Positions 25,284 through 33,589 of a stretch of 64,000 nucleotides of DNA are shown piece after piece; the first letter of the stretch is position 1; the number at the start of each line of letters is the position of its first letter. Location: positions 186,001 to 250,000 of the forward strand of contig NZ_JAAIYA010000004.1 in the NCBI RefSeq assembly GCF_010894405.1, in the 5' to 3' direction. The notes under the pieces were generated by a model, which was not told where the DNA came from, did not search any database, and saw only the letters and a program-made list of their open reading frames with translations. The stretch comes from Pyxidicoccus caerfyrddinensis. GTDB lineage: Bacteria; Myxococcota; Myxococcia; Myxococcales; Myxococcaceae. The translations under genes were made by a program, and so were the position numbers.

Positions 25284-26252
25284 CTACAGGAGCTTCGCGG
25301 CTTCCAGCGCGTGGTAGGTGATGATGAGGTCCGAGCCCGCGCGCTTGATGGACGTGAGCGTCTCCATCATCACCCGCTCGTAGTCAATCCAGCCGTTCTG
25401 CCCGGCGGCCTTGAGCATGGAGTACTCGCCGGACACGTTGTAGCTGACCACGGGCAGCTCGAAGCGCTCGCGCACGGCGCGGATGATGTCCAGGTAGGCC
25501 AGCGCGGGCTTCACCATGATCATGTCCGCGCCCTCCTCCACGTCCAGGGCGACCTCCTTCAGGGCCTCGCGCACGTTGCCGGGGTCCATCTGGTAGCCGC
25601 GGCGGTCGCCGGACTTGGGCGCGCTCTGGGCGGCCTCGCGGAAGGGGCCGTAGAAGCCGGAGGCGTACTTGGCCGCGTAGGAGAGGATGGGCACCTCGGT
25701 GAGGCGCACCTCGTCCAGCGAGCGGCGGATGGCGGCCACGCGCCCGTCCATCATGTCCGAAGGGGCGATGATGTCCGCGCCAGCCTGGGCGCAGGAGACG
25801 GCCATCTGCGCGAGCAGCGGCAGGGTGGCGTCGTTGACGACGTGGCCCTCCTCCAGCACGCCGCAGTGGCCGTGGTCCGTGTACTCGCAGAGGCACACGT
25901 CGGCGATGACCTGCAGGTCCGGCTCGGCGGCTTTGATTTCACGGATGGCGCGCTGGACGATGCCGTCCTGCGCATAGGCCTGGGAGCCGCGCGCGTCCTT
26001 GTGGTTCGGGATTCCGAACAGGAGGACGGAGGGGATGCCCAGGGCCTTCGCCTGCCGGGCCTCGGCGACGGCGTGCTCGACGGACAGGTTGAAGATGCCC
26101 GGCATGGAGGCGATGGGACGGCGCACGTCCCGGCCTTCCACGACGAAGAGCGGATAGATGAAGTCGCCCGGCTCGAGGTGCGTCTCGCGCACCATGTCTC
26201 GCAGGACGGGGTTACGGCGGAGGCGGCGGGGGCGATGGACGGGATAGGCCAT
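25284..26252 (-). CDS. hemB: Delta-aminolevulinic acid dehydratase (porphobilinogen synthase)
   Basis: The 322-residue enzyme condenses two 5-aminolevulinates to porphobilinogen in heme and tetrapyrrole synthesis. Both active lysines are in place: [11 protein letters not shown] (Lys about 195) and [10 protein letters not shown] (Schiff-base Lys about 248). The metal site [14 protein letters not shown] has Cys 120, 122 and 130, the zinc-type arrangement rather than the Asp-rich magnesium type. Length fits the family. ATG 26252 begins [20 protein letters not shown], the usual N-terminus. It stands upstream of the DUF4177 operon on the same strand with 72 bp between. Confidence 0.96.
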   Translation of the reverse strand: MAYPVHRPRRLRRNPVLRDMVRETHLEPGDFIYPLFVVEGRDVRRPIASMPGIFNLSVEHAVAEARQAKALGIPSVLLFGIPNHKDARGSQAYAQDGIVQRAIREIKAAEPDLQVIADVCLCEYTDHGHCGVLEEGHVVNDATLPLLAQMAVSCAQAGADIIAPSDMMDGRVAAIRRSLDEVRLTEVPILSYAAKYASGFYGPFREAAQSAPKSGDRRGYQMDPGNVREALKEVALDVEEGADMIMVKPALAYLDIIRAVRERFELPVVSYNVSGEYSMLKAAGQNGWIDYERVMMETLTSIKRAGSDLIITYHALEAAKLL

Positions 26253-26316
26253 GACGGTCGCCGGTATAAACCGGCGGCGCCCGGCATTCATCGTTTCCGC
26301 ACCCCTGCCCGGCCGC

Positions 26317-26517
26317 TCAGCCTGCGGCGAGCCGCCAGCTGCGCTGATGGCGCACGTGCTCGCGGGCGGCGCGCTGCGCACGGTGCTCGGCGAGGTCGGC
26401 CTCGTGCAGGGCCCGGGCGTAGCGCACGCGCGCCGCCTCGGTGCCAGCCTTCAGTCCCTGCTCGGCCGCCTCCAGCTCACGACGGGCCTCCTGAAGCTGC
26501 TGGTCGACATACGCCAT
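26317..26517 (-). CDS. Small coiled-coil protein, 66 residues
   Basis: [20 protein letters not shown] and the rest form one long Ala/Glu/Arg-rich helix with heptad spacing, predicting a coiled coil. CAGGAG lies nine bases before ATG 26517 and only zero bases before the alternative ATG 26526, so the shorter start is preferred. It is 64 bp upstream of hemB on the same strand. A perfect palindrome lies about 34 bp upstream of its start. Function unknown. Confidence 0.65.
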   Translation of the reverse strand: MAYVDQQLQEARRELEAAEQGLKAGTEAARVRYARALHEADLAEHRAQRAAREHVRHQRSWRLAAG

Positions 26518-26550
26518 GGGTTCCATCTCCTGGGGTGTGAATGTGCCCGG

Positions 26551-26568
26551 CGAGGTGTGCACACCTCG
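26551..26568. promoter_or_regulatory. Perfect 18-bp palindrome, candidate operator
   Basis: CGAGGTGTGCACACCTCG is identical to its reverse complement over all 18 bases. It lies in the 253-bp region between the divergent small coiled-coil gene (start 26517) and the ABC transporter gene (start 26771). A loop-less dyad is a poor hairpin but a good site for a dimeric repressor. The closeness to 26517 favours control of the minus-strand gene and perhaps hemB. Confidence 0.55.
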
Positions 26569-26770
26569 GACCATGGAGCCCCAAGCGTTCCAAGCTCGCG
26601 GAAGGACGGGGTGGCGCGGCGCGGCAGACACGGATTGGGTGCGAAACGTGTTTCTCAGGTGCGCGTAGGCGGTGTCGCGGAGGAAGGCACGGGTGCTCCC
26701 CCGTCCGCCCGCCCTGCATTGAGGGTGGCGAGGCAATCGGTGCCCGCCCCGGTCGTCTACAGTCACAACC

Positions 26771-27712
26771 GTGACAGCCAGAGCGCCAGCCATCGAAGTG
26801 AGGGGTCTGCGGAAGACGTACCACCGTGCCTTCCGCAAGACGGGGAATGATGCCCTCAAGGGCATGGACCTGAGCGTGCCGGAGGGGAGCGCCTTCGGGC
26901 TCATCGGCCCCAACGGCGCGGGAAAGACGACGTTCATCAAGAGCATCCTCGGCATCGTCCAGCCCACGGCGGGCACGGTACAGGTGCTGGGGGGCTCGCC
27001 CGAGGACCCGCGCATCCGCGCGCGCATCGGCTACCTGCCGGAGCGGCTGCACCTGCCGGGCTCGTGGACGGCGACGGCCTTTCTGTCCACCGTCACACGC
27101 TTGAAGGGCCTGAAGTCTGATGCGCAGGGGAATTCGCGCCTGCTGGAGCGCGTGGGCCTGGCGGACGCGGCGGGCCGGAAGATTGGCGGCTACTCCAAGG
27201 GCATGCGGCAGCGGCTGGGGCTGGCGGCGGCGCTGGTGGGCACCCCTTCCCTGCTGATCCTGGACGAGCCCACGGACGGCATCGACCCCATGGGCCGCCT
27301 GGAGGTGCGCCGCATCCTCTTGGAGGAGGTGCAGAAGGGCACCACCCTCTTCCTCAACTCGCACCTGCTGGCGGAGACCGAGCGCGTGTGTGACCGCGTG
27401 GCCATCCTCGCGGACGGGCGCGTGGTGCGCGAGGGCCGGCTGGAGGACCTGGCGCGCGGCGGGGCCCGGTGGATGGTGCGCTTCGCGCCCGGTGTGGACG
27501 CGGCGGCCCTGGGCGCGGCGGGCTTCACGCGGGGCAGCGCGGACGGCGTGTACCACGTGGAGGCGGAGGACCCGGCGGCGCTCAACGCGGCGGTGGACCG
27601 GGCTCGCGCGGCCGGGGCGCTGCTCGTGGAGTTGCGGCGGGATGGAGCTGACTTGGAGTCCGTGCTGCTGGGGACGATGGCTCCGGCCGGCGCGGTGGGG
27701 GTGGCGGCTTGA
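26771..27712 (+). CDS. ABC transporter ATP-binding protein
   Basis: The 313-residue ATPase has Walker A (GPNGAGKT, about 54-61), the signature YSKGMRQR (about 143), Walker B LLILDEPTDGID and the switch histidine in LNSHLLAETE. Its C-terminal 90 residues form the extra domain typical of ABC-2 exporters. It drives the permease encoded by the next gene, whose TTG start overlaps this gene's stop. The GTG start has no obvious ribosome-binding site. Three genes (26771-29668) are packed as one operon. Confidence 0.95.
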   Translation: MTARAPAIEVRGLRKTYHRAFRKTGNDALKGMDLSVPEGSAFGLIGPNGAGKTTFIKSILGIVQPTAGTVQVLGGSPEDPRIRARIGYLPERLHLPGSWTATAFLSTVTRLKGLKSDAQGNSRLLERVGLADAAGRKIGGYSKGMRQRLGLAAALVGTPSLLILDEPTDGIDPMGRLEVRRILLEEVQKGTTLFLNSHLLAETERVCDRVAILADGRVVREGRLEDLARGGARWMVRFAPGVDAAALGAAGFTRGSADGVYHVEAEDPAALNAAVDRARAAGALLVELRRDGADLESVLLGTMAPAGAVGVAA

Positions 27713-28545
27713 ATCCGGTGCTGGGAATCGCGGGGTACGTGCTGCGCGAGGCGATGTCTCGCAAGTTCATCCTCGCCTTCGTGGTGGGAATCACGTTGGT
27801 GCTGTCCGTGGTGGCGCTGAGCCTGCGGCTGGACGTGGTGGACGGCGCGCTGGCGGCGTCGCGGCTGTTCGGCGAGGAGATTCGCTCGAGCATCCGCTCC
27901 GTCGACGTGGCGCTGCGCCCCGTGTACACGGCGGCGGCGTTCATCGTGTTCTACGGGGGCATCCTGTTCGGCATCGTCGCGTGCTCGGACTTCGCGCCGT
28001 CGCTGATGTCGCCGGGGCGCATCGAGCACCTGCTCGCGCTGCCCATTCAGCGCTGGCACCTGCTGGCCGGGACGTTCCTGGGCGTCATGACGCTGGCGCT
28101 GGGCGGGACGCTGTATGGCACCACGGGGCTGGTGCTCATCTTCGGCGTGAAGGCGGGGTACTGGACGGCGGGGCCGCTGATTGCCGGACTGATGGCGTGC
28201 GTGGGCTTCGCGGCGGTGTACGCGGTGATGCTGACCACGGCGACGCTGGTGCGCAGCGCGGCGCTGAGCGCGGCGGCTGGCATCCTGGTCCTCGTGGGCG
28301 GCGTCATCGCGGGGTTCCGGACGCAGATCTCCTCCGCGTTCGAGGATGGCCTCAGCCGGACCGCCTTCGAGGCCGTGACGCTGGCGCTGCCGCGCCTGTC
28401 GTCGCTGGCGCAGGCCGCGGGAGACATCGCGGCTTCGACGCCACTGGAGGTTCACTCGCTGGGGACGCTGCTCGCGGGAGTGATGGTGTTCGGGTTTGGC
28501 GCGCTGGCCGTGGGGTTCTGGCGCTTCGAGGGAAAGGACTACTGA
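27709..28545 (+). CDS. ABC-2 type transporter permease
   Basis: The 278-residue inner-membrane protein has about six hydrophobic spans (FILAFVVGITLVLSVVALSL near the N-terminus, FIVFYGGILFGIVACSDF, and four later). The N-terminal LREAMSRKFILAF is common in ABC-2 permeases. It starts at TTG 27709, inside the ATPase stop (TTGA). With the ATPase it forms an exporter. Substrate not evident. Confidence 0.88.
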   Translation: MNPVLGIAGYVLREAMSRKFILAFVVGITLVLSVVALSLRLDVVDGALAASRLFGEEIRSSIRSVDVALRPVYTAAAFIVFYGGILFGIVACSDFAPSLMSPGRIEHLLALPIQRWHLLAGTFLGVMTLALGGTLYGTTGLVLIFGVKAGYWTAGPLIAGLMACVGFAAVYAVMLTTATLVRSAALSAAAGILVLVGGVIAGFRTQISSAFEDGLSRTAFEAVTLALPRLSSLAQAAGDIAASTPLEVHSLGTLLAGVMVFGFGALAVGFWRFEGKDY

Positions 28546-28546
28546 C

Positions 28547-29668
28547 GTGGACAACCGTCGACGGCGTCGGGTGTGGCTCGGGGTGGCGGCACTGTTGTTC
28601 GTGCTGGCCGGGGTGTTGATGTTCGCGGGTCAGGGTGACTCGCTTCCCAAGGACGATGGTCCCCAGGTGGAGTTCCCCCGGCGGATGCGGGGTGAGGAGC
28701 GCGAGCGCGCCGAGAAGCGCCGCACGTGGGTGGTGCCCATGGTGGCCGACGCGGGCACGGTGACGCAGGAGCGCCCGCGTCCGAGAGACCCGCTGCTCGC
28801 GGCGCTGCCCCGGGGCCCGGGCCGCACGGCGGTGGTCATCGAGGCCAACGCGCTGAGGCACTCGCCCATTGGCGAGCTGCTGCTGGACTGCATGATGCGC
28901 GACGGCGGGAAGCAGCTGGACGAGATCCGCAAGAGGAGCGGCGTGGACCCGCTTCAGGACCTGGACCGGCTGGTCATCACCGACGAGGGGATGATGCTGT
29001 CGGGCAACTTCGGCAACGCGAAGTTCCAGGAGATGATGGGCAACGCGGTGTCGGCGGACTACGGCGAGGGCGCGCGCGTCTACGAGCCGGGCGAGTCGAC
29101 GGTGACGCGGCCGGATGGAACCACGGAGACGCGGCGGCGGGACACCGCGGTGGGCGTCTGGAACAACCAGCTCTTCATGGTGGGCAAGACGCCTGACGAG
29201 GTGAAGGCGGCCATCGACCGGGTGGAGGGACGCGGGCCGGACGGGCCGTCCGTGATTCCCGAGGGCAGCACGTACGGGGAGATGTACGGCGTGCTGTCGG
29301 TGGAGCAGATCGCGAAGCTGCTGCCGCCGGAGCAGGCGGAGCTAGCGCAGCGGCTGCGCGACGTGGCGCAGAACGTGGAGCTGCACGTGGACGCGTCGTC
29401 AGACGTGGCGTTGGTGGCGGAGGTGCGCGGCCCGGACGCGGACAAGGTGACTGATTTGGGCAAGTCCCTGGGCGCCGCGCTGTCCCTGGCGCGCATGAAG
29501 GCGCAGGCCGAGGGCGAGAAGGAGATTGCGCAGCTGCTCGACTTCGCCCGCGTGCAGCCGGACGGGGACACGTTCAAGCTGGAGATGGCCGTGCCGCTGG
29601 AGGCCATCAAGGAGCGCCTGGCCTTCTGCAAGCAGGAGCGGCAGGCGGCCGAGGCCACCGCGAAGTAG
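28547..29668 (+). CDS. Membrane-anchored protein of unknown function in ABC operon
   Basis: The 373-residue protein has a short basic N-terminus and one membrane anchor (VWLGVAALLFVLAGVLMFAG). The large soluble part is probably periplasmic, with alternating helices and strands (TAVVIEANALRHSPIGELLL, DRLVITDEGMMLSGNFGN, ELHVDASSDVALVAEVRGPD). I recognise no family. GTG 28547 lies one base after the permease stop and the coupling suggests a role in the same transport or envelope process. It converges on the GH19 gene across a strong hairpin. Confidence 0.8.
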   Translation: MDNRRRRRVWLGVAALLFVLAGVLMFAGQGDSLPKDDGPQVEFPRRMRGEERERAEKRRTWVVPMVADAGTVTQERPRPRDPLLAALPRGPGRTAVVIEANALRHSPIGELLLDCMMRDGGKQLDEIRKRSGVDPLQDLDRLVITDEGMMLSGNFGNAKFQEMMGNAVSADYGEGARVYEPGESTVTRPDGTTETRRRDTAVGVWNNQLFMVGKTPDEVKAAIDRVEGRGPDGPSVIPEGSTYGEMYGVLSVEQIAKLLPPEQAELAQRLRDVAQNVELHVDASSDVALVAEVRGPDADKVTDLGKSLGAALSLARMKAQAEGEKEIAQLLDFARVQPDGDTFKLEMAVPLEAIKERLAFCKQERQAAEATAK

Positions 29669-29685
29669 GCGCGGCCGTTGGCGGA

Positions 29686-29712
29686 GGTGGCCGCGCACCG
29701 AGCGCGGCCACC
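29686..29712. terminator. Bidirectional hairpin terminator
   Basis: GGTGGCCGCGC (29686-29696) pairs perfectly with GCGCGGCCACC (29702-29712), an 11-bp stem with a five-base loop. It sits 17 bases after the ABC operon and 22 bases after the converging GH19 gene's stop. No T run follows, which is common in this GC-rich group. Confidence 0.65.
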
Positions 29713-29734
29713 GCCTGGACTTCAGTGCCTGGGG

Positions 29735-31093
29735 CTATTGGCCCAGCACATCTCGCGCCGTGTCGTACGCCTCGAGGCGCCGGTCGACGCCGTTGTAGCC
29801 ACCGTTCACGCCCAGGGTGACGGCACCGATGTGGCCCTGGTCCGCCTGCTGGTTGAGGCCCCGGTCGTTGAAGTACCAGGCGCCGGTGCGCGCGGCGAGG
29901 TCCGCGTCGGTGGCCACCTGATCGGGGTCCTGGGTGAGGTTCGTCCCGAGTGCGTTGCCCGCCTCGATGTAGTTGCTCTCGTGGGTGAGCTGCAGCATCC
30001 CGCGGCCGTAGTAGTCACCGTGGGCCGGGTTGGGAGTGATTTCGGACATGTACTGCAGGTCTGCCGTCTCCGCGGCTATCTGGGACAGGAAGGCCGCCTG
30101 GCGCTCGGGCGTGGAGATGTTGAACTCCTCCATCGCGTTGTTGAGCGGGTCCAGGTACTGCGCGCGCAGCGCGTCCGTGGCGTTGGGCATGATGTCCGCG
30201 AGCTGCTGGTCCGTCACGGCAGTGTACGCGTCCGGCAGGTCGACGGCGGGCGCGGTGATGCCCTGGGCCTCGGCGGCGCGCTTCTCCGCGAGCTCCCCGG
30301 CAATGGCATCACGGGTCGCCGCGTCGTAGTTGCCGGTGACCGTCATTCCCTGCTCGTACTGGAAGGACTTGATGGCCCCCTCGGTGATGGAGCCGTAGAA
30401 GCCGGTGACATGAGCGGAGGCCACGAGGCCCAGCTCGTGGAGCGCGGTCTGCACCTGCTGGTTCTGCGCCGTCACCTCGGCCGACGGATCCGTCCCCGCG
30501 GGGTTGCGGGTCAGGTCGACGTCGGGCAGCTCCTGCTTCGCGGCGTCGATGTCCGCCTCCGTCACCGTCGGCGTCTGGGCCTGCTGGGCGGCATCGGCCG
30601 GCTGCGCGTCCGTAGCCTGCGCGTCCTGCGTGGCCTGGGCGTCGTCCGTGGCCTGGGCGTCCTGCGCGGCCTGGGCTACGTCCGCGGCCTCGGTCGCCTG
30701 CGCGACTTCCACTTCGTCCGCGGCCTCGGCGTCCTGTGCGGCCTCGGCTTCCTGCGTGTCCTTGGCCTCTTGCGTGGCCTGGGCTTCCCGCGCGGCATCC
30801 ACGGTCTTCGCCGCGTCGACCGTCTGCGCCTGGGCCACCGTGCTGCTTACGGGAGACGGATTGAGGTCCACCGGGGCCTTCGCGGCGGCAGCAGGCGTGA
30901 AGCTGTCCACCGCGAACTGATTCCGGACCGCCGCGTTCTTCGCGGCCTGGGCCTGGGCTGCCTGTTCGGAAGCCTTCCTCGAAGCCTCGGCCTGCCGGGC
31001 CGCATCGGCGCGCGCGGACTCGGCCCTCGCGGATTCCGCCCTGCTGGCGCTGTCGGCTCCGCCACTTCCTCCGCTGCTTCCAACGCTCGACAT
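29735..31093 (-). CDS. GH19 chitinase/lysozyme-like protein with peptidoglycan-binding domain
   Basis: The 452-residue protein has three parts. Residues 1 to about 190 are a Ser/Ala then Ala/Gln/Asp/Glu low-complexity region (AQDAQATDDAQATQDAQ). About 195-265 is a peptidoglycan_binding_1-like domain (VQTALHELGLVASAHVTGFYG, TEGAIKSFQYEQGMTVTG). About 285-452 is a GH19 catalytic domain with the active-site glutamate in QIAAETADLQYMSE and the signature YYGRGMLQLTHESNY. The enzyme would cut chitin or peptidoglycan glycans, useful in predation. No Sec signal peptide is visible, so export, if any, must use another path. ATG 31093 is preferred; the open frame extends six codons further. Confidence 0.85.
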   Translation of the reverse strand: MSSVGSSGGSGGADSASRAESARAESARADAARQAEASRKASEQAAQAQAAKNAAVRNQFAVDSFTPAAAAKAPVDLNPSPVSSTVAQAQTVDAAKTVDAAREAQATQEAKDTQEAEAAQDAEAADEVEVAQATEAADVAQAAQDAQATDDAQATQDAQATDAQPADAAQQAQTPTVTEADIDAAKQELPDVDLTRNPAGTDPSAEVTAQNQQVQTALHELGLVASAHVTGFYGSITEGAIKSFQYEQGMTVTGNYDAATRDAIAGELAEKRAAEAQGITAPAVDLPDAYTAVTDQQLADIMPNATDALRAQYLDPLNNAMEEFNISTPERQAAFLSQIAAETADLQYMSEITPNPAHGDYYGRGMLQLTHESNYIEAGNALGTNLTQDPDQVATDADLAARTGAWYFNDRGLNQQADQGHIGAVTLGVNGGYNGVDRRLEAYDTARDVLGQ

Positions 31094-31132
31094 GGGCAGT
31101 CCCTCGCGCAACGCAATTGCGATTTCCTGGGA

Positions 31133-32482
31133 TTATCGCGAGGCGGGGGTGGAAGTTGTGTAGGTGCCCGTCTTCGGGTCGAGGGTGTGCCTCACCGCGA
31201 GCTGCTTCCCACGCGGCGCGGGGAGTACGTCGAAGGCCTCGATGCGCGTCAGGTCCTCACTGGCGGTCCACGCCACGGGGTGCGTCGAAAGGCCGCCGGT
31301 GCCCTGCAGGCGCGTGGGGCTGGAGAAGCGCCCCTGCGCGTCCATCGTGAAGTACTGGAAGGACACGAGCGGGCACTCGCCGCACGTGCCGGTGCCCATC
31401 GGGCTCGAGGGGCCCTGGTACACCTGGAGGAGCTGGAGTCCCGACGCGCTCGGGGCCGAGCGGAGGGCGTCTTCGCCGATGTTGCGCGTGTCCAGGATGG
31501 CCTGCCCCCGGCGGGACACCAGCCAGCGGTCCACCCCGCCCCGGCGGTTCACCTCCGCGGGCACCGAGACGAGCTCGAGGTCTCCCGCCGAGGCCACGGG
31601 CTTCACGTCGGCCAGGTCCACGCGAACCACGGCGGGGCTCGGGACCTTGGGCGCGTACTGATAGGCCTGTGCTGGATTCACCCAGACCTCGAGCCAGTCC
31701 GCGCCCAGCCCGGGCTGGTACGAAGCGCCCGGCTGCGCCTTCAGCGCCCGCTCCAGCAGCTCGGGCCACCGGCCGTAGCGCAGCGGCTTCGACAGGCTCA
31801 CGGACTGGAGGCCGGTGGACGAGGCCAGCGAGGGCCGGGGGCTGTCGCCAGCGTCGCCGTCCACCACACTCACGTGGAGGCCCAGGTGTACCAGTGGGGC
31901 CTCGGCCGTGCGGGGGAAAGCCGTGACGGGGATGAGCGCCTCGAAGCGGAGGCCCCCCGGCATGGGCACGAAGCGCGCGGAGCCCACGAGGTCCGCCTGC
32001 CCGGAGCGCACCACGCCCCCGGGCCGCAGGACGTACCGAGCGACCCGCGCGTCCTGGAGTTGCTGGCGCCGCTGGGACTGTTGCTTCCACCAGGACTGGC
32101 AGGCCGCCACCCTCTTCGGGGGCCGCTGTGGACAGTCGCCTTCCGTGGGGACGAGGTGCTCCTGGAACTGGTCGACGAAGGCCAGCGGAGGCAGCTCCGG
32201 CGGAGGCAGCGAGAGCGACACCTCGACCTTCTCCCCGGCGATCCGGGCCGGGTCGTCGCGAAGCTCTCCCGCGATGGCGAGCCCTCCGGAATCCACCGCG
32301 AGCCAGACCCTGGCGGACCGTGCGTCCGGTGGCTTTTCGCCCAGGGTCAGCGACGGCGGCTGCGTCCACTCCCCCAGGCTTCCGTCCACCTGGAAGCCCG
32401 CGGGCATGCCCTCCTGGACGCGGAGATTCGTGTCGCCCGTGGGTACGGCGGCGAGCAGCAGGAGCATCGCTGGATGCAGCAT
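31133..32482 (-). CDS. Secreted protein with N-terminal CBM9/DOMON-like domain
   Basis: The 449-residue protein starts with a signal peptide (MLHPAMLLLLAAVPTGD) followed at about 25-95 by PAGFQVDGSLGEWTQPPSL and VWLAVDSGGLAIAGELRDDP, the pattern of CBM9-like sugar- or heme-binding beta-sandwiches. A Gln/Arg-rich helix (WWKQQSQRRQQLQDAR) separates it from a larger beta-rich region of unknown type. I cannot assign a function. Its start codon is only 22 bp from that of the divergent small gene, so their promoters overlap. Confidence 0.75.
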   Translation of the reverse strand: MLHPAMLLLLAAVPTGDTNLRVQEGMPAGFQVDGSLGEWTQPPSLTLGEKPPDARSARVWLAVDSGGLAIAGELRDDPARIAGEKVEVSLSLPPPELPPLAFVDQFQEHLVPTEGDCPQRPPKRVAACQSWWKQQSQRRQQLQDARVARYVLRPGGVVRSGQADLVGSARFVPMPGGLRFEALIPVTAFPRTAEAPLVHLGLHVSVVDGDAGDSPRPSLASSTGLQSVSLSKPLRYGRWPELLERALKAQPGASYQPGLGADWLEVWVNPAQAYQYAPKVPSPAVVRVDLADVKPVASAGDLELVSVPAEVNRRGGVDRWLVSRRGQAILDTRNIGEDALRSAPSASGLQLLQVYQGPSSPMGTGTCGECPLVSFQYFTMDAQGRFSSPTRLQGTGGLSTHPVAWTASEDLTRIEAFDVLPAPRGKQLAVRHTLDPKTGTYTTSTPASR

Positions 32483-32504
32483 GGTGTCGGACCTCTGGGG
32501 CGCG

Positions 32505-32765
32505 ATGATGGCGCAGATACAGCACTTTCCGCGAATGCAACCGGATTGTGAGTCGTACGAGCAGGAGCTGGCCGTGCAGACGCAGGCCTTCAGTCAGGTC
32601 GGCGCGGACCTGGGCACGCTGGAGGCACAGCGGCTGGCGAACAACCTGCAGCGCACGGGCAGCCTCACCGACGACGAGGCCTGCTGGACCACCCGGACGC
32701 TCTACACCCAGGGCATTGCCCTACGCGACCGGCACAAGAACGCGCTGGCGCTGACTGCCGGCTGA
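32505..32765 (+). CDS. Small hypothetical protein, 86 residues
   Basis: The frame reads MMAQIQHFPRMQPDCESYEQ and then helical, Leu/Gln-rich sequence to ALALTAG. Starts at 32505, 32508 or 32535 are possible; none has a clear ribosome-binding site, and the third would leave more room for promoters. Codon use is ordinary for the window and no competing frame is better. No family recognised. Confidence 0.5.
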   Translation: MMAQIQHFPRMQPDCESYEQELAVQTQAFSQVGADLGTLEAQRLANNLQRTGSLTDDEACWTTRTLYTQGIALRDRHKNALALTAG

Positions 32766-32785
32766 CGCGGCCCGCGCCGCCTTCG

Positions 32786-33580
32786 TCAGACGATCATCGC
32801 CCGCACTTCTTCCGTGAAGGCGTGTTCGTCATCCGCATGCACCACGAGGGGGGGCAGCACCGTCAAATCGGCCCTGCCCCCCTTCACCGCGTGGAGGAGC
32901 ACCAGCTTCGCGGGCCTGTCTCCACGCGGGTGTACCCAGCGCACGGTGCGCGGCTCCACCCTGTGCGTGCGCAGCACGTTCACCAGGTCGCTGAAGCGCG
33001 AGGCCGGATACACCATGCACAGCGCGCCCCGTGTCACCAACAGGTGCTCCGCCGCGCGCGCCACGTCTGGCAATTCACACGCCAGCTCGTGACGGGCAAT
33101 GGCCTTCTCAATCGACAGGCTCGTGCGTCCCGATGCACGAGCACGGTACGGCGGATTGCAGAGCACGTGCGCGAAGCTGCCCGAGGGGAACTGGTCCTGC
33201 ACGCGGCGCAAATCGCCCTGCACCAGCGTCACCTCGCGCTCGCAGCGGTTGAGGTACACGTTGCGCTCGGCAAGGGAGAACAACCCCGGTTGCAGCTCCA
33301 GCGCGGTGATGTCCTTGCGGCCCAGCCTCCGCGCGAGCACCAGGGAGATGATTCCGCAGCCCGTCCCCAGGTCCATCAGCCGGCCCCGCAGCGCTCCGGC
33401 CTCGTACACCGCGAAGTGCGCCAGCAGCAGCGGGTCCAACGTGAAGCGATAGCCCAGGCGGCGCTGGAGCACCTGCACCTCACCGCCGCAAATCGAATCG
33501 AGGGTCTCCCCGGGCCCCGGATGGAGCTCGAGCCGCACGCGCCGGGGCCAGTCCGGCAAGGATCGGGTCAGGATCCTCAC
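32786..33580 (-). CDS. TrmN6-like N6-adenine tRNA methyltransferase
   Basis: The 264-residue protein shows the SAM-binding site LMDLGTGCGIISLVLA (about 68-83), an acidic motif TALELQPGLF and the amino-methylation motif CNPPYR (about 140). The opening GGEVQVLQRRLGYRFTLDPLLLAHF is typical of the YfiC/TrmN6 family, which methylates A37 of tRNA-Val. It converges on the small gene at 32505 and is preceded by the DUF1015 gene on the same strand with nine bases between, suggesting co-transcription. Confidence 0.88.
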   Translation of the reverse strand: MRILTRSLPDWPRRVRLELHPGPGETLDSICGGEVQVLQRRLGYRFTLDPLLLAHFAVYEAGALRGRLMDLGTGCGIISLVLARRLGRKDITALELQPGLFSLAERNVYLNRCEREVTLVQGDLRRVQDQFPSGSFAHVLCNPPYRARASGRTSLSIEKAIARHELACELPDVARAAEHLLVTRGALCMVYPASRFSDLVNVLRTHRVEPRTVRWVHPRGDRPAKLVLLHAVKGGRADLTVLPPLVVHADDEHAFTEEVRAMIV

Positions 33581-33589
33581 GCTGGAAAG

